The position numbers were made by a program, and so were the translations under genes. The notes under the pieces were generated by a model. That model made no database searches and had not been told where the DNA came from. It was given only the letters and a program-made list of their open reading frames with translations. 64,000 nucleotides of DNA from Glossina fuscipes (taxonomy: Eukaryota; Arthropoda; Insecta; Diptera; Glossinidae): the NCBI RefSeq assembly GCF_014805625.2, contig NW_023998416.1, positions 32,498,056-32,562,055 of the forward strand. Direction: 5' to 3'. This document shows, in pieces, positions 50,791 through 63,239 of this stretch (position 1 is its first letter; every line of letters begins with the position of its first letter).

Positions 50791-52879
50791 TTTGCGTGGC
50801 CCCATTATTATTTTTTTATTTCTTTCCTCATAGATTCTATGTTTAAAATTTTCTTCAGCAAGCCTATGTTAAGCCTCAATCCTTAAGCATCTATAAAAAA
50901 TATGCGGATAGTATAAAACCGATTGTTTTCGAATTTTGTACTTATCATGAAGATATGTACCGTCTAGGATTTTCCACGTACATTGCAGAACAGCATCTTT
51001 TGCAAAAGGCTTTAAAAATTTTAAGTCAAAAAATATAGAATTTGCTTAACTAGAGAACGTTGCGCTCTAAGATAGTATGCCCTTAAATGCTGTAGTTGTA
51101 ATGAATGTTGTCGAATGAAGCTTGGATTTCTATTGTTCTATGCTGAACATATTTTAAAATTTTTAAAAAAGATTTCTTTGATCCTTCTCAGGTTTAAAAT
51201 TTCATTTTATTTCTCACAGATAGTACGCATTTTGTTGAATTCTCGTATATTTACATTGGAAAACCGTTAATAACTGAAATGTCATAAACTCTTTCCTCTT
51301 CTCTAGATTGCTTTCGTAACATGTTTATTAGCATCTTAACCATTGTTTCAAATATTTTATGGTATATGAAGAATGCGCAAACATTGACATCTTTATGCAA
51401 AAAGGGCAAAAAGGCGTAACAACATGCAAACTTACGGAAATCTATAATCTGTTCTGAGCGTGCGTACGCTTTTATAAAGCATTTGACTTTAAATGACTCA
51501 ATAAAGTTCAATTAGTTATTTACGAGTATTGCATTTATGCCAAACGCTAAAAAAAATGAAAGGATGCGCTCATAAATCCGTAACAAATTTACATATTAAA
51601 AACATACAAATTAAAGGAGATACACGACTGACAATGATAGGGGTTATAAAAGGGTCTCTTAGAAATGGATTCGCATGTCTCTTCTTTGCCTTCTTTGTTG
51701 TTTTTTGCAGATGAATCGGAAAATGTGTTAGATTAATTTAACGCTATTAGCACCCTTTAGTGTGCTTGTAGACGTGTGCACTAAGATACACAAACTCTAT
51801 TTAAAAAATAGGGTGAGAACAAAAATGTGCTGGAGTGCAATGAGTTAATAAAAAATGTCCTGCGATTATAAATGCATACGTCTGCTGTCAGTGATGTTAC
51901 GTTGGAGATAAATGTTTTGTTAGGGTTTTATTATTATTACACCTTGCTAAAACGGTGTGTTAGATTTCCTATTACGTTTGTGACACTTGAAAAAATTTTA
52001 CAGATTTCAAGTATTGGACACATTTTTTTACCACGATAGCATTCTACGCCTACTGGGTGCCCGTTGACACATAATAATGCAGACCGTCTGTCCATTCGCC
52101 TATAATCAGCTGTTGGAAATATGACAGTTAGAAAATTGATGTAAGAAACTGAGACTTGAAATACAGGGCTTAGGTTTTCCTAACGGTCAACCTCGCCACC
52201 GAGTTAATATGTTACCAAAAGCATTTAAACGGATATGAAAAGCTGATAAATGGTGCAGATATTAACAGTAGTGAATAAAGTTTTATTCACTCTCCTTGCT
52301 TTTAAAAGATTTTACCCAAATTTTACTCGAATTGAAATATTGAACATTCAAACGAAAAGCTTACATAACATAACATTTTACATAATTTTTCAAGATAGTG
52401 TTCGAGCCTTAAATTCAAAATACACAAGGAATTTTCTTAGTCGCGTCTCTAAAAGATGAAATGCTTGAATTTTGTTGGCGCGCTTATCCAACATCCAGTA
52501 ATCGGCATTAGAAGGCGCTCGCACATATGGTAAGACTCTTACTGCCTTCGATTGAAGCTTAGTTATACATGACTAGTTTTAATGTATAGCTTTCGTTCAG
52601 AAGAAGCTTGAGAATGAATGGAGGGCTGCTAAGAAGACTTAGGAAATATGTTAAAAAATGAAAATGTAATATTTTCTCAACGCATAAGGCCTATAGTATG
52701 ACCGATTTCGACATTTTAAAGTCCAGGTTATATAAAACATATTAAGCTTTCGGAAAGGAAATGTTCATTCAACTAATATCCATTCCTCTTCATAAACCTT
52801 TACCCGCCACGGTCACAAATCAAGAGTTTTTTTATGCCATTCACCGAAGGATGAGCACATCCATTTTAATAAAACGATC

Positions 52880-54010
52880 GCAACGCTTAGAAGCATGCTT
52901 CAGAGACCTCAAAAGGTGTATATATTCTAGATCAATGTCAAATCCTAAATTGATTTAAGCATGTCCGTCTGTCCGTCTTTCCATCTGTGTAATGTGGAAA
53001 CATTGGAAGTTCTTGCACGCAGATTTGTGTTGAAATTGGGCCAATTCCGTGGAAGGACTTGTTCAGAGTAACGCCTGCCTCAACTGAAAACAGGGGAACC
53101 ACCCTTCGTGTACAAAGCCGTGTTGAAACCCTCATGTTTTCCTCCTCTCTTTGGTTCTCTTTTTTTGAGGTCATCAAGGAGGTCAACTTATGAGAAGGAC
53201 GGGGCACGGTTGGGTGCTGTGTAAGGAGAAATTTGGAAGCATCTGTTTGGATGACCTAACGGGGAGTGTGGAGAGTCTGAAGGCAAGAGTGGCTGCGGCT
53301 GCCTACTGTACGACATCGTCCAAAGCTGTAAAGTATCGCAAAAGTTCTGTACGATAATACATGAAGTTAATGGGTGTCCACGGGGATCAGGTTGCTCAAA
53401 AGTAGGATTGCATCTGGCTTGGAGAATATGGCCCACACTTATTTTCTATTTCGGTTAGTAAGGCCCTCTTCAATGAAAAAATTCGTCTGATTAAGGTTTA
53501 ATACCAGGTGCGGACGCTAAACCCCTAAAAACATTTGAGCCGAAAACGTCTCTGTCCTTTAAGCGAAATTAAATATCGGTTTTTTACTCATTACCCGTAA
53601 ACTACCGCAGATGAATCGACAAAAAGTTCATGGACGACGGAAAAAATGGACCAAGTCTATTCAATATTATAGTGCATCAAAATTTAGATATTTTTTTCAA
53701 TACATTTATAGCATGCAGGAGCAAGTGTTAAAGATACCATAAAGTATATAAATCCTTGGTCAGTTTAATATTCGGAATGCATCTAAGTATACCACATAAA
53801 TATCCACTTTTATTTTGAAAATGGAGAAAAGTCAGCCGCGCCCATCCAATGTTGTAGAGCATGAAAATTTAGTTCTTTTCGTATTTTTTAGTCTTTTTCA
53901 AGATAGCGTAATGGATGATAGGTATAAAAGGATTCGGTCACGACCGAACATAATCTTTTTATTTTTATTGCACGTGTTTTTCATATCTTGGTTTATGTTG
54001 GGCAATTATA
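52880..54010 (+). mobile_element. Dispersed family 2, copy interrupted by other sequence
   Basis: Left part: GCAACGCTTAGAAGCATGC, TATATATTCTAGATCAATG, core CATGTCCGTCTGTCCGTC, GTAATGTGGAAACATTGGAA. Right part from about 53600: GACGGAAAAAATGGACC, CAGCCGCGCCCATCCAATG, then GATTCGGTCACGACCGAACA with a T-rich end. Between 53170 and 53450 lies a GC-richer segment absent from the copy at 58070, so the copy is interrupted or expanded. Confidence 0.55.
53180..53450 (+). pseudogene. Possible non-LTR (R1-like) fragment, GC-richer insert
   Basis: This stretch is visibly richer in G and C than everything around it. One plus-strand frame near 53330-53420 reads FCTIIHEVNGCPRGSGCSK, resembling the GCPQGS block of R1/jockey-type reverse transcriptases. 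No YADD follows. It interrupts a family 2 repeat. Confidence 0.3.
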
Positions 54011-56011
54011 TCGGGACTACTAATCTGGAATATTAAATCTGATACAAAGTCATAAACGCTATGACATGCGAAGAGTTTCTTCATGTGGGTGGTGACCGGT
54101 CACAACGCCAGAATAGGACTTTTAGAACTCACTTATGCCGCGTGGCTGCCCTATTAGACTCAATATACTTTGGACTATTAGCTTAAGCTGGTGAGTATCC
54201 AAAATTCGATCAGAAAAATATAAAGTTTTCTTATTAATTCCACTTAACTTAAATGACTTTAACGAATGTTCCCATCGTGTAAGTACATCTACCGAAATAA
54301 AAAAAAAATAAAAATAGGAAAGTCTTTCTAGCAATTGCAACAAAATGCATGGCAAACTTTAATTTACTGCATTATACATGGATAGAGTGGATTTACAAAC
54401 GACGTTTCAATTTCATAGGTGCAGAGTACATTATTTACTTACTTATTTATTTATTTTTTTTTTTTCAATGTAATTGAAAAGGCTTTCGAGATACAATGTG
54501 TGACCTTGATTTTTGGCCCTTCTCTTATTCTTTATTCTTCCAAGTTCCTGTACGAGTAAATCGCATAACCGTACACAAGCTGCGTAATAAAGTCAAATAT
54601 CTTCACAAGCTTCACATTTCAAGTATCTTAGATGTCAATGTATGTCTGTTGTAGTGTCTGTTTAAATTTGTATAAAATATTTTTTTGTTGATTTTTGTGC
54701 TGTAGTTTTGCGCGCTCAAAACTTCTCTATAATTAACTCTGCTGGAAATCCCCTTAAAAAAGGTAAAGAAGAAGCGGAATTTTGGAATACTTAACAGCTT
54801 TGTATACATATGTAGACACATATAAAAACATAAGTAATTTGCCTCCTTTTGCCAAATATACATAAAGCATATCCTGATATGTTGTTGATGTTGATGAGGT
54901 CGTAGAACAATAGACTCAAGAAATTTTTTGGTTTTTGTTTTCCTTTGAAAAAGCAACGGTAAACACGGTCACTAGCCCTTACAAAAGCCATCGCATACAT
55001 CTGCAATGAATGAATGAGAAGTGAGTGCACTATGTAAAGAAATTCGTTTTTGCCCCTCCTCTTAACTTAACTTTTTACAAAACTCAAAAGTCATTCAACA
55101 AACGATCTTGAGAGAATGTACAAAAAAAAAAGTGTACGATCAACAATGATATCTATTGTGTATAGACGGCAGAGAAACGGAAATTGCCGTCTACGTTTTA
55201 CTTTTCTTTTGTCTGCTCTTGCAATTATAAGATTGAACTTCAATCTTTGCATTTTAAGAATCTCTAATTTATAGTGTGCAACCTATCGTATGCAGACTAA
55301 CCGAAGCATATTCGAAAGAAAAAGCCAAGGACGTAAACGACGTAAAGGACTTTCATAGGCTAAAGAATGTTTTTCAATCTTACTCTAACTACGGCTGATA
55401 ATACACTTTGATTAGAGAATATTTTGTCGAATTTTTTTTAATTTAAAAACAAAAGTTACATAAGTTATAGTGCTGCCCTTAGCTTCTTTACTATAACTAA
55501 TTTTCGTACTTATTTTGGAATATTTATAATTCTGATATACTCGTCCAAATGCCTACACAAAAGTCAATTAAAGTTGACAATACTGCCAATGCAAGTTTAT
55601 GGTTACGAAGATGGCATCGAATTTTTTACATTAAAAAAACCCGCTAAGTGGGTCCAAACAGATTCTCTTCCTTAACTTAAATTTGATTTAACCTTTGCTT
55701 TTTCCCAAAAATTATTAGCTTAACCTTGACATACCAATAACCTCTCTATACAATATATGATTACATTTGTTTTAACGGTAAGGCATTACCATATGCTAAT
55801 GCGCAGCTATATGTCAGGAATAATGTTTCAAAAATAATTCAGAACTCCGTGCCGAATCTTCTTATTTCATTCCTTTTAAACTAAGTACGATTATGGCTTT
55901 ATTTACGTATCAAATGTCGCATTTTTCATTAACGATGGTGTGTACCATGTATCCCCAATTACTTAGGGAACATTGTCAACATGTGTAATCCGATTGGAAG
56001 ATGTATGTCCG

Positions 56012-56073
56012 ATCGGTGAGTGTTATTCTTACACTCGACCGGGCACTCACTATACCTGCGACCACTTACCGAT
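56012..56073. repeat. Nested imperfect inverted repeat, cloverleaf-like
   Basis: Outer arms ATCGGTGAGTG (56012-56022) and CACTTACCGAT (56063-56073) pair at 10 of 11 positions. Inside, GAGTGT (56018-56023) pairs with ACACTC (56031-56036), and GTGAGTG (56016-56022) pairs perfectly with CACTCAC (56044-56050), so alternative folds compete. It is not a recognisable tRNA. The segment is GC-richer than its surroundings. Confidence 0.5.
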
Positions 56074-57344
56074 TATGATTAAGATGACGTCTACGGCACT
56101 GGGTATTTAGGCCGGTTAAGTCGAATTGGTAGTCGCACTTCGTAATACGTGGTTTACTGAACATAGCTCCACATTTCAACACAAGTGGGGTGCATAAAGT
56201 GTTTGAACTCCTTTCTTGTTATATCCACTAATACATCCACATCCCCTTAAAGTTAATATTTTCTTGATCAACATGAACAGCTATAAAGATTTAGGCGTAT
56301 TGAGCAGGCTGAGTAAAATCCTGGACACAGTCTCTAACGTTCACTTACTAGCAGAAGCTTCATCATCACTCTGGTCATATTCATTTGGAAAGTTAAATCA
56401 AACGAACTGTGGGGCCGCACACGATAGATAACTTTTGTCTTCTCCTAACTTGCGAGCTTAAAATTTGATATTAGTTGGCCGTCATATTACGTTATGCTAT
56501 ATACTTTATTCAATATATCGTATATAGTGGATCCAAAAACAGACCTATTAGTGATGAAACCAAGTCCATTTTCGGAAATAGACTCGACTTTAAAGTCGAG
56601 CCATAATCCCCACAAATTATAGTACATGCTCTCTACCTGAAGCGTAGACACGAACGAGCCGCATTCTAATAGTTTGCGCACAGATGAAACGGTGCCTCGT
56701 ACGATATTTTTTATGCATCTAATATGTCATATGTGTATGTTATTTTATTCACAAATGATCTAATAGATAAAATTAAAAATTTATTGAGGACTTCTTAACT
56801 TTTCATATCAACTCATGTGAGAGTTTGGGGAAAACATCATTTTTCTTCTAACAAGTAAATTAAAAGTTTTCAAAAACCTGCAGATGGAATATCGAAGACC
56901 CGAAAGAATTATTTTTGTACTCCTTTCATCTTTGAATTCCTTGCATGTAGTTAAACAAATTGCATTTTTCCCTTCGAAATAATTGCTTTTAAAGGAATTT
57001 TTTTCTTTCGCTGCTCTTCCAAGTCCGTTAAATTGTGAAACTAAATACTTTAAGAATAATTTCATTTAAATTTTAAGATAAATTCACGATCATAAATGCA
57101 GACTGCATTTCTATTGAGGGTGCGACCAGAGGAGGAAGATTTCTCCTCTATTATATATTTCAACCCTGATTACAATGCAATGCAAAGCGAACGACGTACT
57201 TGCTATCATGAAATGATCATATAGAAATGTGTGGTTATTGCTGATGTCAAGCATTGAATACTTTTGTAGATCAGATGTTTACGCGTTTATGCAATAGCAA
57301 ATGTCATGAGGCGTTTTCGCTGATGACAGACAGTCTACATCGAA

Positions 57345-57345
57345 C

Positions 57346-57377
<32 letters not shown>

Positions 57378-57384
57378 TAATAAT
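57345..57384. repeat. (AAT)n microsatellite
   Basis: About 13 AAT units, interrupting the frame at 57254-57556. Confidence 0.95.
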
Positions 57385-58069
57385 ACATGAGCGAATAATA
57401 ATGTTGCAGAAGTTTGATTTCGTACGTACATTACGTTTCCATCAAATTGACGTTAAAGAGGGAGATTTTGATTTCAAACACCGGAAGCTATTGTATGTAC
57501 GCGGCAAGACACACCGCGTACCATATTGTTTATTCACAAAAGATGAACTCAATTAAAATCATCTGCTGCCAGTCTCAGGAACGTTAGATATAAATGATCA
57601 TTTAAGTTGTTTTTTTGCGACGAAAAAAAGCATTTGCACGCGCTGACGCTATGAAGGAAGGGAAGATATTTATAGGCCCGCTTTAAACTGAATCTTAGCT
57701 ACTAATAAACTTATGTAAGCACTGCACAGCTATGTGGGCTAATATATTGGCCATTCGTTTTCAAAAAATTCCTCCAGTCTCAAACTGGAACGTATGTGAC
57801 AAATATTATTTCTGATATTCGATACACCCGCGACTTTCACTTGCATATTTGTGTTACTTCTTGAACCCAGTATTATGTGATTTTATATTTTACTACTTTT
57901 TTAAAAATTTTATGCAGAAAGAAAAACCATATTCGATTTTATTCATTTATTCATTGTTTACGATTTCCATAAGGAAGCTTCTTTTTTAGGACTGTACTGA
58001 TTTGTCGAAACGTTGGCAGCACTCACAAAGCAAATTTAGATTAACAACTTAAACACATGTGCTCTCCAT

Positions 58070-58830
58070 CAGTCTAAATTTGTAAACCGATGCACACATG
58101 TCCATCCATCCGTCCATCCGTCTGCCTGTCTGAGTAATGTCTGTGGTAAACATTATCCTAGTCGCAAAGTGGAAGCTATCTGCTTCCAATTGGGCGGACA
58201 GATTGGAAATTCTTACACGTAAATCAGTTAAAAAATACGCCCATGGTACACCGTAAAATAAAAAATAGTTGTTTTTATTGCGCGTTACTTGCAAACCCCA
58301 GCAAATACAACAATACAAATTTGCATTTATATTCCATGGATGGAAAAAATCGGCCGCGCCTGCCTACTCAATATTATAGAATATTAATATTCTTCTACAC
58401 TCTTTTATCAAAACTTTGGCATCGCCCAAAACCTATGCTTCAAACCTATAAAGTCGTTCTAGAAGTGCTAATTGCTGGGATAAACGCTCTTATGACCGCA
58501 AAAAGTGGAGATATCTGCTTCATATTTGACAAAAAGATTGAAAGTCGTTGCATGCATGTTGGTATTGAAAATGGGACAGATCGCTGAAAGGATATAAGTT
58601 TATATTGTAAGATAGATGACGAATACATCCCTGGACCCGAGGTTTTTTTCCCCATAGGTTACAACAGACAGACGATATAAGTTTCCATTTTTATTCTGCA
58701 GTGTATAAGTATGAACCACTCCCACGCAATACTATAGAGTCAGAATCCTATTTTTTCATATTTTCGACAGTAACGGTGATGAGTGCAAAGGATTCGGTCA
58801 CAGCTAAATATAACTTCCTTACTTGTTTTT
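58070..58830 (+). mobile_element. Dispersed family 2, copy
   Basis: Core TCCATCCGTCCATCCGTCTG, GTAATGTCTGTGGTAAAC, GGAAATTCTTACACG, ATGGAAAAAATCGGCCGCGC, ending GATTCGGTCACAGCTAAATA with TTCCTTACTTGTTTTTA. Open frames at 58049-58655 on both strands fall inside it and are not shared with other copies. Confidence 0.6.
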
Positions 58831-59023
58831 ATTTTAAATTTGGTTTTCTTTCAATTTTTTGACATTCAATTTTTGGTTTTTAGAAGAAAAATATAAAAAC
58901 CGACTAAATAGTGAAAAAATCGGAAAAAAAACCTGGGTTTTTAATATTAAAAAAATATGTATGTTTGTGGTCGAAAGGTAAGAATAATTTAATTTTTTCC
59001 TTTTTTAATTCTATTTATTGTTC

Positions 59024-59300
59024 CTAATCTATTTCGTCGCCTTCAAAGTAATCTGCAAACCCAACATATACTCCTTCTTTCCAGTTTGGCTCGGCGGAAG
59101 CAATTCATAGAGCACAACACTACGATAATCGAAGAACACTGTTAACATCACTTTAATTTTTGAACGACTTTGTCGCACTCGTGGCTCGATCCTGACTCAC
59201 CTTTTGCGCGATATTCGCTCGATTGATCGGTTGCTTCCGAGTCGTATATGTGAATCAAAGTCTCATGTCTCTTGGCAACCAGAAATCATCTCCTCACATA
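59024..59300 (-). pseudogene. Internally deleted mariner-like transposase relic
   Basis: Minus strand, from about 59300 down: ETLIHIYDSEATDQSSEYRA (region of the first catalytic Asp), then EPRVRQSRSKIKVMLTVFFD and YRSVVLYELLPPSQ, directly followed (shifted frame) by WKEGVYVGFADYFEGDEID and a stop at 59024-59026. The last block is the transposase C-terminus. The about 120-residue stretch with the other two catalytic Asp residues is missing, so this is a deletion derivative. The frames at 59204-59552 on the plus strand are shadows. Confidence 0.75.
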
Positions 59301-60934
59301 CGTTGCAAATATCGAAAAAAGTTCCGTTTGTGTCGTACAAAACCGAGCGCAGCGGAACAAGTATTTCCGATATTCGATATACTCACGAAATTTAACCGGA
59401 ATATTGTGGTCTTTCGTTTCGGGGAAAACTCATCCAAAAATAGCAGATTTCACGCAAACAGTGAGTGTAAGGAGAGGAATTACAACATGAAGGAAAATAA
59501 CGGGGCGGTACCAACTTCACCTATCGAAACAATTTCGCATAAAGCACGTTAAAGGGAAAAGAAATCTGCCTGGAAATGTTAAGTAGGAGCTGCTCTGTTT
59601 AATTCCTGAACTCTGCCCAGGAACAATTTGAAAGAATGCAACATCATAAGGAAGGCAAGCATTAAAAGAAGTCATAGATAAGCCGATCCTTTTATTTCTA
59701 TTTCCATTTTTAATTAATTAAGTTGTTATTGATATTATTATTGTGAATGGGCATCCATCGAACGGACGGACATCCCCGTGTGAGTTTTTATTGCAAAATA
59801 TTCTTCAAATTCATGACAACATTTATTGTTTATATTTATGCGTTAATTTTCTTTTCGATAATAGTAATAATTTTTCTTTCATTGCGTCTAACATCCCGAC
59901 ACCTTATTGATTACAAGTGCTTAAAGATTGCAATTCTTAATTAGTCTTAGTTGCCTATCTAATTTCGACACCTATTAAATAAATGCGATAAATAAATAAA
60001 TTAATTTCTTACATTCTTTCAACTTCTTTTTGGAATCGAGTTCTGCGTAAAAATTAATAGTAATAGGTCTTGACGGCTGCGATAGAATAAACCGTCGCAC
60101 TTTTCCTTTCTTTTGTTTACAAAAATTTTGCAGACCCGTTTGTTAAAGCACTTCACTATCTCACAGCTAAAACTTTCAATATTTCTGGTAAATATTTGCA
60201 GTCGTGCACCAGATTGATGTTTGTATTAGTGGTAAGCATTTTATTTTGGAAAACGCTCTGCGAGTGGTATTCGGTAACAGCGAAGATAATGTAGTAAAAT
60301 CTATTTTCGCGCTTATCTTGCAAACGCTTGGAAAATTTTGTTCTTTATCGTAGACATGTGAACTTTAAAAGTTACAACGGCAGATGTTCAACCGACTGGG
60401 AAAGTTTTGCTAATCACAGGCATACTTTTTATAACGTCCTGATGAATGCCTCTACATTTCACCAACCGAATTACAATGCTTCAATATTCATATTTAATTC
60501 TTTGATTGAAGATATTAAAATTAATATTTTTAAATTATTTTTCAGTTCAGACAATGGAGATGAAAGAAATCTTCATTACACTTGCTGACTATTCTAAAGC
60601 TTACATGAAAGCATTTCGAGCCATTTAAAGGTGAATATTAAAAAGTATTTATTTTTTATATCAAAATCACTTTGTTTTCTCCTTAAAGTGAGAGTTAGTC
60701 CCCTTTGTAGTTTCTTCTTTTAGGTGTTTTCTTTATAGGCATATGTTTTTTTTTAACACTCTTAAAGTTAATCGTATCGATTTTAATGGTCGCTTATAAC
60801 TGTCGACTTTATTTGGAAAAGAAAACCTTCACCATCGGAATATCGTACGCTTACCGTAAGATCCCGCATTAATAATATCCGATTAACTTTGTTTGTAGGT
60901 ACAACAAATAAAAATATTGTAGTGGACCACGGTA

Positions 60935-61165
60935 CGCTATTAAGTACCCTACACCACGCTACAATTATTGATGTAAGGACTTTTCAAAATAACGCGTTCT
61001 CTGGAAAGTGGCCGAAGAACGATTTTCAATAGCGTTCGCTCTTGGACCAAAACATGTCGGCAGATCCAATTTCATCAATGTATCTTCAAAGGTGCAGCGT
61101 GTAGGTTGAACACAAGCGTACATCCATACAAACTTAATACACGCTTGTACCACAAGTGGTATAAA
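60935..61165 (-). mobile_element. Dispersed family 1, partial copy
   Basis: Carries CTACACCACGCTACAATTAT at its left side, GATTTTCAATAGCGTTCG, CCAATTTCATCAATGTATCT, GTGCAGCGTGTAGGTTGAAC, CCATACAAACTTAATACAC and GTACCACAAGTGGTATAAAA. The 62-codon frame at 60965-61153 is inside it. Confidence 0.6.
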
Positions 61166-61399
61166 ACGGTATGAAATGCTTAGAATTCTAAAAAATTTTG
61201 TTTTTTTTTCACCTGCGTAACGACTTGCTGCAAGTAGATTACATTATCAATGCTCTTATCTGTCCAAAGTGGTATCTTTGATTTATCATTATCTATTTTT
61301 GAGGAATTCAAAAAATGAATTTTATTTATTTTACTTTTATTTACGATGTAAAAAGAAAATTAAAAATTAGATTAATATATGTATATATTCCCTTCTTAC

Positions 61400-61700
61400 T
61401 TACTAGCATTAGATGAAGGGGTCTCAGTCTTGCCACCTCCGAAGAATCATATAATATCATTGACTGGTATCTACAAACTTTTTTTGATGTTGAACTTGAT
61501 TTAATGTCACTTCCCCTAAAGTAGAAGACGTATTGGAATTCGCGCTATATCTTGGATCTATCCTCAGATTTATGGTCTCGCAATGAGCCATAGTGAATCT
61601 GACTTAGAACATGGGTTGGTGTTACACGATAGACTAAGCCAATGTAATAAGGCGTATAGCCTTATCCTTCAGCTATAAGCAAGCCTATCTATATGGGCAA
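61400..61700 (-). other. Unclassified segment, possibly a LINE 3' end
   Basis: The minus strand has KDKAIRLITLA near 61640-61680, like the KAxRLI block near the C-terminus of some LINE polyproteins, and further down a frame YQSMILYDSSEVARLRPLHL next to a GTAAGT donor at about 61403. None of this is enough to assign a gene. Confidence 0.2.
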
Positions 61701-61869
61701 CGTTTCTGCAAATTTTTCTGACATATTTCCTTCTAACGCAACCATGCGCAGGATCGCTGCACTCAGAAAATATATGGTGATGAGTTCATTTTTTATACAT
61801 ACGAACAGTGATTGTTGGCGAACTGCTTTCATTTTCACTGCAGTGAATAAATACATCTATATACCCTTT

Positions 61870-62150
61870 TAGATTTTTGTGAACACTAGACACACGATGC
61901 ACGAACCATTTTTAATAGCTTTCGTCTTTGTTTTAAAAAAAATCCCGTACACTAAATTTCATCCAAATATCTCAAGAAGTGCAGCCTGCGGGTTGAACGC
62001 AAGAGAAGACGGACAGAGGAGAGGATGGGCAAACGAGCTGTGTCCGTAGTAGTAAAATGTACGTCTATCTGAATCCCTTCTAAGTGTTGCACACATCCGC
62101 ATAAATTAAACATACCTTTGTACCACAAATGGTGTAGGAGGTATAACAAC
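61870..62150 (-). mobile_element. Dispersed family 1, partial copy (left arm of an inverted pair)
   Basis: Blocks TTTTTAATAGCTTTCGTC, CACTAAATTTCATCCAAATA, GCAGCCTGCGGGTTGAAC, GACGGACAGAGGAG, CACATCCGCATAAATTAA and the head TTTGTACCACAAATGGTGTA. Its head faces the head of the copy at 62190-63235 across about 45 bp. Confidence 0.7.
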
Positions 62151-62189
62151 ACGAGCTCTCTATTTTATGAGGGACAAGTGAGAAAACAA

Positions 62190-63235
62190 ATTATTACACC
62201 CTACTACACCGCTTGTGGTACAAAGTATATTAAATTAGTGCCAACGTGCTCGATGCAGAATCATTTTGTAAATCTATCTAAGCCCGTCTGTCCGTTTGTT
62301 CGTCTGATATCTGCCCATGTATTTCTGTATTTAAGCTACAGGTCAAGCTACAAATTTTAAGATTTAGATGAAATTTGACACACTGACATACTTTGATCCA
62401 AGGACGATCGCTATTGAAAATGAATCGGATCGGTCTACTTTTTCGACCACTCTCCACATAATGCCCTATTCTGAAAAGTCATTATACGGAAAAAAATTGC
62501 AATTGTCAAAATTTCTGGCAAAAATTACTAAGTAGTAGTACTTCGGCATTCTAAATTCGTGTGAAAACTTTGGACCGGCTGAGGCAACTTGTTGAACTCA
62601 CTCTCACATAACCGTTCCTGCGAAAACTAAAGCTTCATATGTCAAAGAGGTCGAATTTCCAAAATTTTATGGTGAAAATTGGCCCATAATAGCGAACTGA
62701 CAAAGAAGTCTACCTTACCTGATTTGGCCCACGCGAGTCAATTTTTTAAATAGAACCGCATATAAGGATTCTCATGAGAGGGAAACCCTTATATTTCAAA
62801 GAGGACTAATATAATCAAATAAAAAAATTGAGTGAACCTAATTTGAACCACATGGAGTCAATTTCTTGGCCCCACTCCTTTTAAGATATTTCATGAGTAG
62901 TAAGCACTTCGGAAGAAGTCTTTATTTTTAATATTTTATGATGAAAATTATTCCATAGTGGCGTTCCAGCCGGAAAATGAACGGAAGGAAATTTGGATTG
63001 CGTTGGTCTATTTATTTTTTTTCGGAGCCTATCTTATACGGGCGCTTTTACGAAACGCAAATTGTTAAATGCTAGAAACGCTAACGTTCCAATACGCGGG
63101 CTTTCATGATAATTAGGGCTTTGCACGAAACTAATGTGTACTTTTTGGTGTACAATTACGAAAACGAACGAATAACTGTACTAGACGAAGTGATGTAGGG
63201 TATGTAATAGCGCCGTCGTGCGACTATAATGCTTG
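62190..63235 (+). mobile_element. Dispersed family 1, longest copy
   Basis: Head TACACCGCTTGTGGTACAAA, core CCCGTCTGTCCGTTTG, TGAAATTTGACACACTGACA, AAGGACGATCGCTATTGAAA, CATAATGCCCTATTCTGAAA, then a long tail part shared with 8050-8900 (CATATAAGGATTCTCATGA, CGGGCTTTCATGATAATTAG) and an end GATGTAGGGTATGTAATAGC with GACTATAAT. About 1.05 kb; no coding capacity. It defines the family's probable full length. Confidence 0.7.
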
Positions 63236-63239
63236 CTTT

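Larger units (their letters stand above)
54020..58060. other. AT-rich DNA without recognised genes
   Basis: Contains the inverted repeat at 56012-56073 and an AAT array. Frames such as 54122-54355 (minus) and 57254-57556 (plus) show no family motifs. Confidence 0.5.

Noticed and set aside
54122..54355. Minus frame ending at a GTGAGT donor (near 54128)
   Set aside because: Hydrophobic, no family match, and its repeat-laden setting makes a chance donor likely.
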